A DNA stretch of 64,000 bases from Novosphingobium sp. (GCF_027531025.1 NZ_JAPZQX010000007.1:180037-244036), one strand, 5' to 3'; counted from the first letter of the stretch, positions 34,750 through 46,561 are shown. The notes: generated by a model from the letters alone, not told the origin. A program made the numbers and translations.

Positions 34750-34797
34750 CTCTAATTCGATATCGAACTAGATAGTTTGATATCGAATTAGAGTCAA
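34750..34797 (-). promoter_or_regulatory. Promoter covered by twin palindromes, MarR operator candidate
   Basis: Arms of 15 bp (34750-34764 and 34779-34793) mirror each other perfectly. Within them are two 12-bp palindromes, TTCGATATCGAA (34756-34767, perfect) and TTTGATATCGAA (34776-34787, one change), 20 bp apart. On the minus strand TTGACT (34797-34792) and TATCTA (34774-34769) are 17 bp apart, a good promoter for the nitroreductase-marR operon. Two MarR dimers on one face of the DNA would block it. Confidence 0.7.
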
Positions 34798-34825
34798 GGC
34801 GGGGTGGTTCGGCCTGGTTTTCGGC

Positions 34826-36259
34826 CTAGTTTTCGTTCGCTACCGCGCGGACCAGGTCGGTCAGGAAATCGCGCCCGCGATAGAGCGCCAGCACCTCGAG
34901 CCGCTCGTTGAGGCCGTGGGTGTTGTTGTTGTCGGTATCGCGCCACAGGCCGGGGACGCCATAGGTCGGGATCCCGGCCGCGCCGGTGTGGACCGCATCG
35001 GTCGCGCCGGTCGCCATGGCGGGGAGCAGCGGCACGCCGGGGAAGTGTTTGGCCACCAGCCGTTCCGCCGGGCCCATGATGCGCGGATCGAGCGGCGGCT
35101 GCTTGGCGATCGGCCGACCTTCGTCGCGCCGCTCCACCTTGATCGCCGGATTGGCGATCGCCGCCACGATCTGCGCCCGCGTCTCCTCGGCGGTGCGGCC
35201 CGGATACATCCGGCAATTGACGTTGGCCTTGACCGTCTGCGGCAGGGCATTGGGGGCATGGCCACCTTCGATCAGCGTGGCAACGCAGGTCGTGCCCAGC
35301 AATGAATTGAGCATCCGGTCGCGCCGTACCACGGCTTCGGCGGCGGCATCATTGGGGTTGTTGGCCAGCGCGACCATCGCCGCGCCGAGGTCCCCGCCAT
35401 ACATCGGGCCGGAGCGGGCGAGGAACAGCCGGGTCACGTCGCTGAACTCGGTCGGGAAGGTATAGTCGCGCAGCCGCGCCAGGGCATCGGACATTGCGTA
35501 GATCGCATTCTCCCGCACCGGCTGGGAACTATGCCCGCCGGGGTTGGTCGCGGTCAGGATGAAGTCCTGATAGGCCTTTTCACCGATCTGGATCGACTGG
35601 CTGACCAGCTTGCCCCCCTTGGCCAGCGCCGTGCCGCTGGTGCGCCCGCCGCCACCTTCGTTGAAGGCGAATTCGGCATCGATGAGTTCGCGGCGTTCCT
35701 TGGTCAGCCATTCGGCCCCGTTGAAGGCGCCCACGGTCTCCTCGCCGCAGGTCAGCGCCACCTTGATCGTCCGCTTGGGTCGCTCACCGGCCTTGGCCAT
35801 GCGGACCAGGATATCGGTCCAGATCGCGGCCTGGGCCTTGTTGTCGGACACCCCGCGCGCGAAGAAATAGCCGTCCTCCTCGACCAGCTTGAACGGATCG
35901 CGGGTCCAGTCCGACCGCTTGGCCTCGACCACGTCGATATGGGCCAGCAGCAGCAGCGGTTTCAGCGTCTTGGAGGTGCCGGGCCAGACTGCCACCAGCC
36001 CGCCTTCGCGCGGCTTGTCGGGCGGGAAGAACACGGTCAGCTGGCTGTCCTGCATCCCCGCCGCCTTGAGCCGGGCGGCCATCCGCTGCGCCGCTAGTGT
36101 GCAGTCGCCCTCGGACAGGGTGGTATTGGTTTCGACCAGTTCCTGGTAAAGCTCGCGGAAGGCCAGCTGGTCGGGCCGCAACTGGGTCTGCTGCGCCAGT
36201 GCGGGCGCGGAAAAGGTAACCAGGGCAGCCTCGGCGAGGGTCATGGCGGCTCGCAGCAT
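34826..36259 (-). CDS. Secreted M20 family metallopeptidase, second paralog
   Basis: A 477-residue protein with a signal peptide (TLAEAALVTFSAPALAQ) and the same zinc blocks as its neighbour: LLLAHIDVVEAKRSDW, FARGVSDNKAQAAI, CGEETVGAFNGAEW and THGLNERLE. The two are clearly related through their full length, so they arose by gene duplication. ATG 36259 is preceded by GGGGAGGAC. The nitroreductase-marR pair and its operator separate it from the first paralog. Confidence 0.9.
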   Translation of the reverse strand: MLRAAMTLAEAALVTFSAPALAQQTQLRPDQLAFRELYQELVETNTTLSEGDCTLAAQRMAARLKAAGMQDSQLTVFFPPDKPREGGLVAVWPGTSKTLKPLLLLAHIDVVEAKRSDWTRDPFKLVEEDGYFFARGVSDNKAQAAIWTDILVRMAKAGERPKRTIKVALTCGEETVGAFNGAEWLTKERRELIDAEFAFNEGGGGRTSGTALAKGGKLVSQSIQIGEKAYQDFILTATNPGGHSSQPVRENAIYAMSDALARLRDYTFPTEFSDVTRLFLARSGPMYGGDLGAAMVALANNPNDAAAEAVVRRDRMLNSLLGTTCVATLIEGGHAPNALPQTVKANVNCRMYPGRTAEETRAQIVAAIANPAIKVERRDEGRPIAKQPPLDPRIMGPAERLVAKHFPGVPLLPAMATGATDAVHTGAAGIPTYGVPGLWRDTDNNNTHGLNERLEVLALYRGRDFLTDLVRAVANEN

Positions 36260-36305
36260 CGATTGTCCTCCCCGAAATCCAGAATGGCCCGTTTGCCGGG
36301 AATAG

Positions 36306-38915
<2,610 letters not shown>

Positions 38916-38918
38916 TCG

Positions 38919-39329
38919 TCAGCGCGGGCAGCGCTGCAACAGCACGGGTTCGCTCCCGAACCCTTCGCTGCGGCGCAGCCACTGTCCGTCGAGCGAGATA
39001 TCCAGCCCGATCCCCAGTCCGCGATTGCGGGCATGGCGCAATCGCACGAAGATCGCGGGGTGATCGCTATAACCGTTTACCTCCGCAATCCGCCGATCGT
39101 TCAGCGTGGTGCCGGTGATGCGCAGGCGCTTGTTCGCCAGGCGACAGTTGGCCGGGCTGCGTGCCCAGGTGCCATGATATTCGGCCGGAATGGCGGCGCG
39201 ATCGAACGGAAAGGGCATGCCCTTGAAGACCGGGTCGGTAAACTCCGGCGCCCCGGCCAGGGCGGGGCTGGCTGACCAGGCTGGCAATCCGAGCAGTAGC
39301 AAGGGGGCAAGGCATCGGCCTGACATCAC
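38919..39329 (-). CDS. Hypothetical exported protein
   Basis: A 136-residue protein with a signal peptide (LAPLLLLGLPAWSASPALAG) and two Cys in the mature part (SPANCRLANK and LLQRCPR) that could bond. Blocks GMPFPFDRAAIPAEYHGTWA and RRIAEVNGYSDHPAIFVRL are conserved-looking but not a family I can name. It sits 3 bp from the gyrB stop, convergent, so there is no room for a terminator. Confidence 0.65.
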   Translation of the reverse strand: MMSGRCLAPLLLLGLPAWSASPALAGAPEFTDPVFKGMPFPFDRAAIPAEYHGTWARSPANCRLANKRLRITGTTLNDRRIAEVNGYSDHPAIFVRLRHARNRGLGIGLDISLDGQWLRRSEGFGSEPVLLQRCPR

Positions 39330-39469
39330 GCGCTGGTCTCCCGCTATCCGCAGCCTAGCCCGCGCCGGGCCGCGCGGAAAACCGGCGCGGCGTACCGGTG
39401 CCCCGGCGCGATTGAGGCCGGACGGCCAGGGCCATAGAGCCGGTCGCGGGGCGAGACACGGAGATTGCC

Positions 39470-40879
39470 ATGGCTGGCCAGCGGGTTGCGACGATCGAAA
39501 GGGGGACCGTGCCGTGCTGGCGCTCGCTGATGCTGGCCGTGCTGCTCATGCTCGTCTGGACGGCGCTGGTGCCGCCGCCCGCCCTGGCCCAGGCGCCGAC
39601 ACCGGTGGCCACGACCAGCGAGGCGCGCCGCGATCCGCTGCCGGTCGATATCCCGCCGCCGCCCCCGCTTTCAGTGCCCGCCCCGATCAACCGCGCGCAT
39701 GGGCAGGAGCTGTACCAGCAGGCCCACGATGCGCTTGCCGGCGGCGCGCCGGAACTGGCCAACCGATTGTTCGAACAGGCCTGCCGGTTTGACGAGGCGC
39801 GCAGCTGCTTCAACACCGGGCTGGACCTGGAAACGCGGACCACCAAGCCCGGTGCGGCGGTCCAGTTACGCGCTGCCGCGCTCCGCGCCTATCAGACCGC
39901 CTGTGCCCTGCGCTTTGAACGCGGCTGCGTGGCCACCGGGTTGCTGCTGATCGACCCCCGGTGGGGCACGCCGGACCCGGCGCGGGCCCTGCCGTTGTTC
40001 GAGGCCGCCTGTCGCCGGGGCGAGCCCGAGGGCTGCGAGGAACAGGCCGACCTGCTCTACCAGGGCGAGGGGGTGGCGCAGGATTTCGCCCGGGCCGCCG
40101 CGCTTTACCGGCAGGCCTGCGATGCCGCCAATCGCCCCAACAGCTGCTTCAACATAGGCCTGATGGCCGAGCGCGGCCGCGGCGTGGCGCGCGATTACGA
40201 CGCGGCCCTGCGGTACTATCGGCTAGCCTGTCGGGCCGGGTCACTGGCGGGATGCCACAACCTGGCGGTGTTCTATGCCGAACAGAGCAAGGTGCCAGAC
40301 CGGTTGGCGTTGGCCCGCAACCTGCTGCGGCAGGGCTGCAACCGCAATTACCTGACCTCATGCACCTCGCTGGGCCAGCTGATCCGCGAGTTTGACAAGC
40401 CGACCGATAGCTATGCCGAAGCGGTCGCCGCCCTGACCAAGGCCTGTGATGGCAAGGATGGTTCGGCTTGCCGGGTGCTGGGCAACATGGCGCATGACCG
40501 GATCGGCCTGCCTGGCGGCAACCTGGCGGCCAATCGGTTCTACGCGCGCAGCTGCAAGAGCGGCTTTGGCGATGGCTGCTATAACCTGGGACTGGTTTAC
40601 TGGTCGGGTTACCGGGTCAAGACCAATGCCGAAACGGCGATTGCCTGGTTCGGCGAAGGGTGCCGCCTGCGCTCGGCCTCAAGCTGTGCCGGAGCCTATC
40701 TCGCCACGCTCAACCTGCTCAAGGGGCATCCGCTCGCCGGGCAGGACATGGCCCGCCGCTGGCTGGCACTGGGCACGGCAATCGATCCGGGCAACAACCT
40801 GGTGAAGACGGTGCAGGAAGCTTACGAGAGCCGCAAGGTTGAAGCAGGTCAGCTGGCCAGCAAGCCCGACCGGCGCTGA
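39470..40879 (+). CDS. Sel1-like repeat exported protein
   Basis: A 469-residue protein with an N-terminal membrane or signal helix (LMLAVLLMLVWTALVPPPA), a Pro-rich linker, and then Sel1-type repeats (alpha-alpha units with AYQTACALRFERGC, LFEAACRRGEPEGCEEQ, ALYRQACDAANRPNSC, YYRLACRAGSLAGCHN). Each repeat ends in Cys spaced about 36 residues apart, which is typical of HcpA-type Sel1 repeats stapled by disulphides. Likely a periplasmic protein-protein interaction scaffold; partner unknown. Confidence 0.83.
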   Translation: MAGQRVATIERGTVPCWRSLMLAVLLMLVWTALVPPPALAQAPTPVATTSEARRDPLPVDIPPPPPLSVPAPINRAHGQELYQQAHDALAGGAPELANRLFEQACRFDEARSCFNTGLDLETRTTKPGAAVQLRAAALRAYQTACALRFERGCVATGLLLIDPRWGTPDPARALPLFEAACRRGEPEGCEEQADLLYQGEGVAQDFARAAALYRQACDAANRPNSCFNIGLMAERGRGVARDYDAALRYYRLACRAGSLAGCHNLAVFYAEQSKVPDRLALARNLLRQGCNRNYLTSCTSLGQLIREFDKPTDSYAEAVAALTKACDGKDGSACRVLGNMAHDRIGLPGGNLAANRFYARSCKSGFGDGCYNLGLVYWSGYRVKTNAETAIAWFGEGCRLRSASSCAGAYLATLNLLKGHPLAGQDMARRWLALGTAIDPGNNLVKTVQEAYESRKVEAGQLASKPDRR

Positions 40880-40882
40880 AGC

Positions 40883-41518
40883 TCAAGCCGCGCGCAGTCC
40901 GGTGACCGCCGCCGCCCCGCGATCGACCGCCGAAAGCCCGTCGAACACGGCATCGATGATCCGTGCCAGTTTGGCTTCCGACAGCTTGGGCATCAGGTAC
41001 TGCATCACGCCGATGTTGGTGTAGACGCTGGTCATCTGGTTGATCAGGCTGATCGCCTCGTCCACGTCGAGCCCGGCGAAGTGCCCTTCGGCCATGGCTT
41101 CGGCAATGATCTCGCCCAGGTAGTGATCGCCCAGGTCAATGAATCCGCGCACCAGTTCAAAGTGCTCGTCGCCCAGCTCGCAATAGGTTGCGAAGGCCAC
41201 CGGATCGCGTTCCCACATGGCCCGCACGTGGCTGAAGTGGCGGGCGTAGAATTCGTACATCTTGCGGCGCGGGGGCAGATCGCTGGCGGCGATCTCCTCC
41301 ATCATTTCCACCTTGGGCCGGAACCAGCGCTCGGCCACGGCCTCGATCACCGCTTCCTTGCTGTCGAAATAGCGATAGAGGCTGGCCGGAGACATGCCCG
41401 CGCGCGCCGCCAGTTCGGTGACGGTGAAGCCGACATTGCCGCGCTCCTCGATCATCGCGATCACGATGTCGATCAGTTGTTCCCGTCCGGCTTCGATGTC
41501 CGTCTGCGGCCGCGCCAT
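40883..41518 (-). CDS. TetR family regulator
   Basis: A 211-residue repressor. HTH: TVTELAARAGMSPASLYRYF (about 32-51), then DSKEAVIEAVAERW. The ligand domain is a bundle of helices with no identified ligand. ATG 41518 starts MARPQTDIEAGREQ; the longer frame upstream is unlikely. Its upstream gap to the 5'-nucleotidase gene has GACAAT...ACTGTC (near 41558-41579), a near-perfect inverted pair that could be its operator. It may control a gene elsewhere. Confidence 0.88.
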   Translation of the reverse strand: MARPQTDIEAGREQLIDIVIAMIEERGNVGFTVTELAARAGMSPASLYRYFDSKEAVIEAVAERWFRPKVEMMEEIAASDLPPRRKMYEFYARHFSHVRAMWERDPVAFATYCELGDEHFELVRGFIDLGDHYLGEIIAEAMAEGHFAGLDVDEAISLINQMTSVYTNIGVMQYLMPKLSEAKLARIIDAVFDGLSAVDRGAAAVTGLRAA

Positions 41519-41642
41519 CGCGCATTTCTCCCCAAGGATTAGGCCCGTAATATAGAATGCATCCGACAATCTTTCAAGAAACTGTCTTAATTGCATAATA
41601 CGCACGGCTTGCCGCGACCCGGCGAGGCGCTAGGAAGGCTCC

Positions 41643-43415
41643 ATGTCACTATTCTCCAGATCGTCGATTCTCCGCATGGTCCCGCTGGCCGTCCTTCCGC
41701 TGCTGGCGGCCTGTGCCACCCCGCAGGGTGGATCGGCCACTGCGCCAGTCAAGGTCAGCATCCTGGCGATCAACGATTTCCACGGCGCGCTGGAAATGCC
41801 GCGCCAGTCGGTCTTCGTGCCCGATGGCCAGGGCGGCGCCATGCCGGTGCCGGCCGGGGGCGCGGCTTACCTCGCCAGTGCAATCGACAGCCTGCGGGCG
41901 CAGAACCCCAACCACCTGGTGGTCAGCGCTGGCGACCTGATTGGCGCTTCGCAGCTGGTCTCCTCGCTGTTCCTCGATGAGCCGACGATTGAGGCGATGA
42001 ACCGCATCGGGCTCGATTTCAATGCGGCGGGCAATCACGAATTCGATCGCGGCCAGGACGAGCTGCTGCGGATGCAGGCCGGTGGCTGCCAGCAGCACAC
42101 CACGCGCAAGCCCTGCCAGGTAGAGCCGTTCAAGGGTGCGAACTTCCGGTTCCTGGCCGCCAATACGCTGAAGCCGGATGGCTCGACCCTGTTCCCCGGC
42201 ACCGCCATCCGCAGCTTCGGCTCCGGGCGCGACAAGGTTGACGTAGGGCTGATCGGCCTGACGCTGGAAGGGACCAACCAGCTCGTCTCGCCCGAGGGCA
42301 TCAAGGGCCTGACCTTTGCCGACGAGGCCGAGACGATCAATGCCGCCGTGCCCCGGCTGCGCGCTGCCGGGGCCGATGCCATCGTGGTGGTGATCCACGA
42401 AGGGGTGCGGACCCAGGGCATACCCAACCCGCAGGGTTGCGAACAGGCCAGCGGCGATCTGGCCGGCATCCTCCAGCGCCTGACGGTCGATGTCGATGTC
42501 GTCGCCTCGGGCCACACTCACTGGGCCTATGTCTGCGAATGGCCGGGCCGCGATGCCGCCCGGCCGATCCTGCTGGCCAGCGCCGGTTCGCAAGGCACGC
42601 TGGTGACCGACATCAGCCTGGAAATCGACCCGCGCGCCAGTCGCGTCGTGGGCCGCAGCGCGCGCAACGTGATCGTGCAGAGCGAGGGCTATGCCCCCTC
42701 GCCGGGACGCTTTTCGGCCAATACCGACCGGTTTCCGCGCTTTGCGGCCCGGCCCGACGTGGCGGCCCATGTCGCCAAGTATGCCGAGGCGGCGAAGGAA
42801 TTCGCCTCGCGCCCGGCCGGGCGGATCGGGGGCGAAGCGCGCCGGGGCGGCGATGCCGACAATACCGGCGGCACGCTGGGCCTGCTGATCGCTGACGCCC
42901 AACTGGCGGCCACTGCCGGGGCGGGCGCGCAGATCGCTTTCATGAACCCCTTCGGCATCCGCTCGCCATGGCGGCTGGCGCCGGGGCCGGATGGGCAACT
43001 TACCTTTGGCGAACTTTACCGGGTCCAGCCCTTCAACAACACGCTGGTAACCCAGACGCTGACGGGCGCGCAGCTGCGCGAACTGCTGGAACAGAACTTC
43101 GATGGCCAGGGTCCCAACCAGGTGCTCAGCCCGTCGCGCGGGTTCGCCTATGCCTATGACCTGTCGCGCCCGGTCGGCAGCCGGATCGTGTCGGTCACGC
43201 TCGATGGCCAGCCGATCGACCCGGCGGCGAGCTATCGGGTAACGACCAGCGACTTCCTGGCCAGCGGTGGTGATACCTATTCGGTCCTGCTCAAGGGGCG
43301 CGACCGGGTGATCGGCATGTCCGACATCGCCGCGCTTGAAGCCTGGCTCCAGGCGATCCCCGCGCGGCCGGTGCCGCAGGAACAGCGGACCAGCGACCTG
43401 ACGCCGAAGCCCTGA
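41643..43415 (+). CDS. 5'-nucleotidase/metallophosphoesterase lipoprotein
   Basis: A 590-residue exported enzyme with a lipobox (PLLAACATP). Its calcineurin-type N-domain has VSILAINDFHGALEMP, AGDLIGAS, NAAGNHEFDRGQDELL and ASGHTHWAY. A C-terminal nucleotidase domain binds substrate (YRVTTSDFLASGGDTY). It hydrolyses nucleotides or cyclic/UDP-sugars outside the cytoplasm, to salvage nucleosides and phosphate. Full length for UshA-like enzymes. It stands alone, with no regulon marks seen. Confidence 0.9.
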   Translation: MSLFSRSSILRMVPLAVLPLLAACATPQGGSATAPVKVSILAINDFHGALEMPRQSVFVPDGQGGAMPVPAGGAAYLASAIDSLRAQNPNHLVVSAGDLIGASQLVSSLFLDEPTIEAMNRIGLDFNAAGNHEFDRGQDELLRMQAGGCQQHTTRKPCQVEPFKGANFRFLAANTLKPDGSTLFPGTAIRSFGSGRDKVDVGLIGLTLEGTNQLVSPEGIKGLTFADEAETINAAVPRLRAAGADAIVVVIHEGVRTQGIPNPQGCEQASGDLAGILQRLTVDVDVVASGHTHWAYVCEWPGRDAARPILLASAGSQGTLVTDISLEIDPRASRVVGRSARNVIVQSEGYAPSPGRFSANTDRFPRFAARPDVAAHVAKYAEAAKEFASRPAGRIGGEARRGGDADNTGGTLGLLIADAQLAATAGAGAQIAFMNPFGIRSPWRLAPGPDGQLTFGELYRVQPFNNTLVTQTLTGAQLRELLEQNFDGQGPNQVLSPSRGFAYAYDLSRPVGSRIVSVTLDGQPIDPAASYRVTTSDFLASGGDTYSVLLKGRDRVIGMSDIAALEAWLQAIPARPVPQEQRTSDLTPKP

Positions 43416-43528
43416 TGTTCCGCACCGGACGGGTTCACTCGCTGCCGACTGGCCTTTGCACAATCCGGGTAGAAGAACGTCCTGCGAGGCGATAAGCCTG
43501 CACCTCTCATTCTTCTGTTCGGGGCAGC

Positions 43529-44236
43529 ATGATCCGGTCACCGCTTGCGATGAAGTACGGTTTGGCCGCAGTCGCCCTGATCCTGGCCTCCATCATGTCT
43601 TCGGGTTCAGCCCTTGCGCATGCCGTGGCTGAGGGTGACAAGGGTTACATACAGGAGATAACCGGACCCAATATAATCGCCTTCATCTATCTCGGTGCCA
43701 AACATATGGTGACCGGATATGATCATATCCTGTTTTTGCTAGGCGTCGTATTCTTTCTCTACAAGATCAAGGAAGTGATCATTTACGTCAGCCTGTTTGC
43801 GGCAGGCCATTCCTTGACAATGCTATTGGGCGTCTATCTGAATATCGGCATAAATGCCTACGTTATTGATGCGATCATTGCTCTTTCGATCGTGTACAAG
43901 GCTTTGGATAACATTGGCGCATTCCAGGTCTGGTTCGGATTTCAACCAGACACAAAAGCCGCCACGCTGTTGTTCGGATTATGTCACGGATTTGGCCTGG
44001 CATCGAAGATACAGGATTACGAGATATCGCCGGATGGCCTGCTGACCAACCTGATCGCTTTCAACATCGGTGTTGAAATCGGACAGGTGCTTGCCCTGGC
44101 CGCCATTCTTATCCTGATGGGCTTCTGGCGGCTTACACCTGGCTTCATCCGGCATGCCTATACCGCCAACATCGTGATGATGTTCGCTGGCTTCCTGCTG
44201 TTCGGTTATCAACTCGTTGGTTATCTTGTTTCCTGA
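43529..44236 (+). CDS. HupE/UreJ family membrane protein
   Basis: A 235-residue membrane protein: signal-like N-terminus, then about six segments with the HupE motifs VTGYDHILFLLGVVFF, FAAGHSLTMLLGV and LLFGLCHGFGLAS. The His residues in those motifs suit a metal-ion permease; HupE is a nickel transporter in hydrogenase systems. No hydrogenase or urease is here, so the metal is unknown. The region is AT-richer than its neighbours (25 G/C in 60 bases at 43681-43740), a mark of recent gain. Start may be 43529 or 43550. Confidence 0.87.
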   Translation: MIRSPLAMKYGLAAVALILASIMSSGSALAHAVAEGDKGYIQEITGPNIIAFIYLGAKHMVTGYDHILFLLGVVFFLYKIKEVIIYVSLFAAGHSLTMLLGVYLNIGINAYVIDAIIALSIVYKALDNIGAFQVWFGFQPDTKAATLLFGLCHGFGLASKIQDYEISPDGLLTNLIAFNIGVEIGQVLALAAILILMGFWRLTPGFIRHAYTANIVMMFAGFLLFGYQLVGYLVS

Positions 44237-44248
44237 GAGGATAGTCAG

Positions 44249-44866
44249 ATGTACAACAGCGATCTGCCAACGCGCGCTGACCTGCCGACCGTGGGACAGC
44301 TCATCCGTTCCACTGCCATTGCGGCTGGTGCGGCTGGCATCCTGCTGGTGACGGTCGTGCTCCCGGCCGAATATGCTGTCGATCCGACCGGCATTGGCGC
44401 GGTGCTCGGGTTGCAGGAAATGGGTTTGATAAAGCAGCAGTTGCAGCAAGAGGCAGAGCTTGATGCGGCCTCGGTGCCTGGCAACTTGGCCGATGGTGCA
44501 TCCGCCATGGCCCCGGTTGCGGGCGCCAAGCTGGACCCGGAAGCACCGGCATCAAGTGACAGCTTCGTTGTCACACTGGCTCCCGGCCAGGGAGCCGAAG
44601 TGAAAGTGTCACTGAAGCGCGGAGCCAGGGTGTCCTATGAATGGACTGTCGATCAGGGACATCTCAACTCTGACCTTCATGGCAATGGGCTTGCAGGCGA
44701 GGCCCGCAGTTATCGCAAGGGCCGCGCCGAAAGTTCCGATCAAGGAGACCTGATTGCCGAATTCGAAGGGGATCATGGCTGGTTCTGGCGCAATCGCAGC
44801 GAAGTTCCCGCCACGATCACCTTGCGCCTGCGCGGCCAGTACTCCGGATTGAAGCGCGTGTCGTAG
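44249..44866 (+). CDS. Transmembrane anchor protein paired with HupE
   Basis: A 205-residue protein with one membrane helix near the N-terminus (TAIAAGAAGILLVTVVLPAEY), then a periplasmic domain with AEVKVSLKRGARVSYEWTVD, DLHGNG, EGDHGWFWRNRSEVPATITL and ending LRLRGQYSGLKRV. This is the transmembrane anchor protein type that I know beside HupE and metal-efflux genes. It follows hupE by 12 bp on the same strand and shares its base composition, so the pair moves and works together. Biochemical role not known. Confidence 0.83.
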   Translation: MYNSDLPTRADLPTVGQLIRSTAIAAGAAGILLVTVVLPAEYAVDPTGIGAVLGLQEMGLIKQQLQQEAELDAASVPGNLADGASAMAPVAGAKLDPEAPASSDSFVVTLAPGQGAEVKVSLKRGARVSYEWTVDQGHLNSDLHGNGLAGEARSYRKGRAESSDQGDLIAEFEGDHGWFWRNRSEVPATITLRLRGQYSGLKRVS

Positions 44867-44981
44867 CCCGCCATGAGGTTGATCAGCGGCCACAGGAATT
44901 CTCTGCGGCTGCAAGGGCGAAAACCGCAACAGGTGCTCGGCCAGTGAGCCTGCGGGGCTTGCTCGAACTTGAAATTCGAAC

Positions 44982-45752
44982 CTAGGCCTGGCTGCGGCCG
45001 CGTTCCATCACCGCGCGGCGGCGGGCTTCGACCTCGGCCCCGCTGACGCGGGAATTGGCGGCGGTTGATTCGCGCTGCTCGAGCGCCATCGCCTCGCCAA
45101 AGGGCAGGGCATAGCCATCATCGATCAGCCGCTTGTAGGTCTGCACCTTGTCGGGATCGATCGAGGCGATGTCGGTGGCGAGGGCGCGCGCGGCGGGCAG
45201 CAGTTCGTCGGCTGGAACCACGCGATTGACCAGCCCCCAGGCGCAGGCGGTCTGCGCGTCGAGGAAATTGCCGGTCAGCGACAGTTCCTTGGCGCGGCTG
45301 ATCCCGATCATCCGCGACAGCTTCTGCGACAGGCCCCAGCCGGGCATGATCCCGACGCGGGCATGGGTATCGGCAAAGCGGGCATTCTCGGATGCGATCA
45401 GGATGTCGCAGGCCAGCGCGACTTCGAACCCGCCGGTGATAGCGACGCCGTTGATCGCGCCGATCACCGGCTTGCGGCACTGTTCGATGGCTTTGACCGG
45501 GTTGGCCTCCGCCTCGGTCGCATTGGCCGCACCCAGCCCGTCGACGCCCAGTTCCTTGAGGTCGAGCCCGGCGGTGAAGGCGCGGGTGCCCGCCCCGGTC
45601 AGCACCACGGCGCGTACGCCATCGTCACCGTCGAGCGCGCGCATCACCGTGGCGAGCTCCGCGCGCAGGCCGCGCGACAGGGCATTCATCGCCTCGGGCC
45701 GGTTGAGGGTGACGACCGCAATCGGCCCATCGCGTTCCACGGTTACCAACAT
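44982..45752 (-). CDS. Enoyl-CoA hydratase/isomerase family protein
   Basis: A 256-residue crotonase. The oxyanion-hole and active-site region is GAINGVAITGGFEVALACDI, followed by ENARFADTHARVGIMPGWG, the classic crotonase signature. Glu of the usual hydratase pair is not obvious at the second position, so isomerase or another crotonase reaction is possible. It is the last gene of the minus-strand run that begins with the two monooxygenases. Function as a beta-oxidation-like step is inferred. Confidence 0.9.
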   Translation of the reverse strand: MLVTVERDGPIAVVTLNRPEAMNALSRGLRAELATVMRALDGDDGVRAVVLTGAGTRAFTAGLDLKELGVDGLGAANATEAEANPVKAIEQCRKPVIGAINGVAITGGFEVALACDILIASENARFADTHARVGIMPGWGLSQKLSRMIGISRAKELSLTGNFLDAQTACAWGLVNRVVPADELLPAARALATDIASIDPDKVQTYKRLIDDGYALPFGEAMALEQRESTAANSRVSGAEVEARRRAVMERGRSQA

Positions 45753-45766
45753 GGCGGGCGCTCCCC

Positions 45767-46561
45767 CTACTTGCGCAGCCGCACGGCCGAGCTCTGGCCG
45801 TCGTCAATGCGGATGATCGCGCCGGTCACGCATTCGCTGGCCGGGGCGACAAGGTAAAGCAGGGTCGAATCCATCTGTTCCGGCACCGGCACGCGTTGGC
45901 GGGCAAGGTGCGGCGCGGGGTTGCCGCCCATCCGCTCGAACATCCCGTCGGTCATTTCCGAAACGAACATGCCCGGCGCAATCGCGTTGACGTTGATGTT
46001 GTAGGGCGCCCATTCGACGCTCAGTGCCTCGGTCATCCGGGCGATCGCGGTCTTGGTCACGGCGTAGAGCGCCGCGCCGCTGCCATCATAGCGGAAGTGC
46101 GCGACCGAGCTGATGTTGACCATCCGCCCCGGCTTGCCCGCCGCGATCAGCCGCCGCGCCACTTCGCATGACAGGATCCACGGGCCGCGCAGGTTCACGC
46201 CCAGCACGTTGTCGATCAGCTCCAGGCTCATCTTGTGGGCGCGCTGGGCATCGGGCATCCCGGCGTTGTTGATCAGGATGTCGACCGTGCCAAATGCCTC
46301 TTCGGCCGCGGCCACCGCCGCGATCATCGAATCCGCGTCGGTCGCGTCCATCTGCACGGCCAGGGCCCGGCCTCCGGCGGCGCGGATCTTGTCGGCCAGG
46401 GCTTCCAGCCGGTCCTTGCGGCGCGCGGCCAGCACCACGGCCGCGCCCTGGCTGGCCAGCACTTCGGCAAAGCGCGCGCCAAGGCCGGATGAGGCCCCGG
46501 TGACCAGCGCGACGCGGCCGGTCAGGTCGGACGAATTGTAGGGCAGGGGATATTCGCTCAT
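45767..46561 (-). CDS. SDR family oxidoreductase
   Basis: A 264-residue classical short-chain dehydrogenase: VALVTGASSGLGARFAEVLA (cofactor), NNAGMPDAQ, then SSVAHFRYDGSGAALYAVTK, giving Ser, Tyr and Lys (YxxxK). An N-terminal NSSDLTGRV and a C-terminal loop VTGAIIRIDDGQS are standard. Likely NAD-dependent dehydrogenase or reductase for an acyl or alcohol intermediate. ATG 46561 is near a 26-bp palindrome (46583-46608), so this gene may start a sub-operon. Confidence 0.92.
   Translation of the reverse strand: MSEYPLPYNSSDLTGRVALVTGASSGLGARFAEVLASQGAAVVLAARRKDRLEALADKIRAAGGRALAVQMDATDADSMIAAVAAAEEAFGTVDILINNAGMPDAQRAHKMSLELIDNVLGVNLRGPWILSCEVARRLIAAGKPGRMVNISSVAHFRYDGSGAALYAVTKTAIARMTEALSVEWAPYNINVNAIAPGMFVSEMTDGMFERMGGNPAPHLARQRVPVPEQMDSTLLYLVAPASECVTGAIIRIDDGQSSAVRLRK

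Noticed and set aside
44873..44950. Short plus-strand frame after the anchor gene
   Set aside because: About 24 codons, no ribosome-binding site and no clear sequence features.
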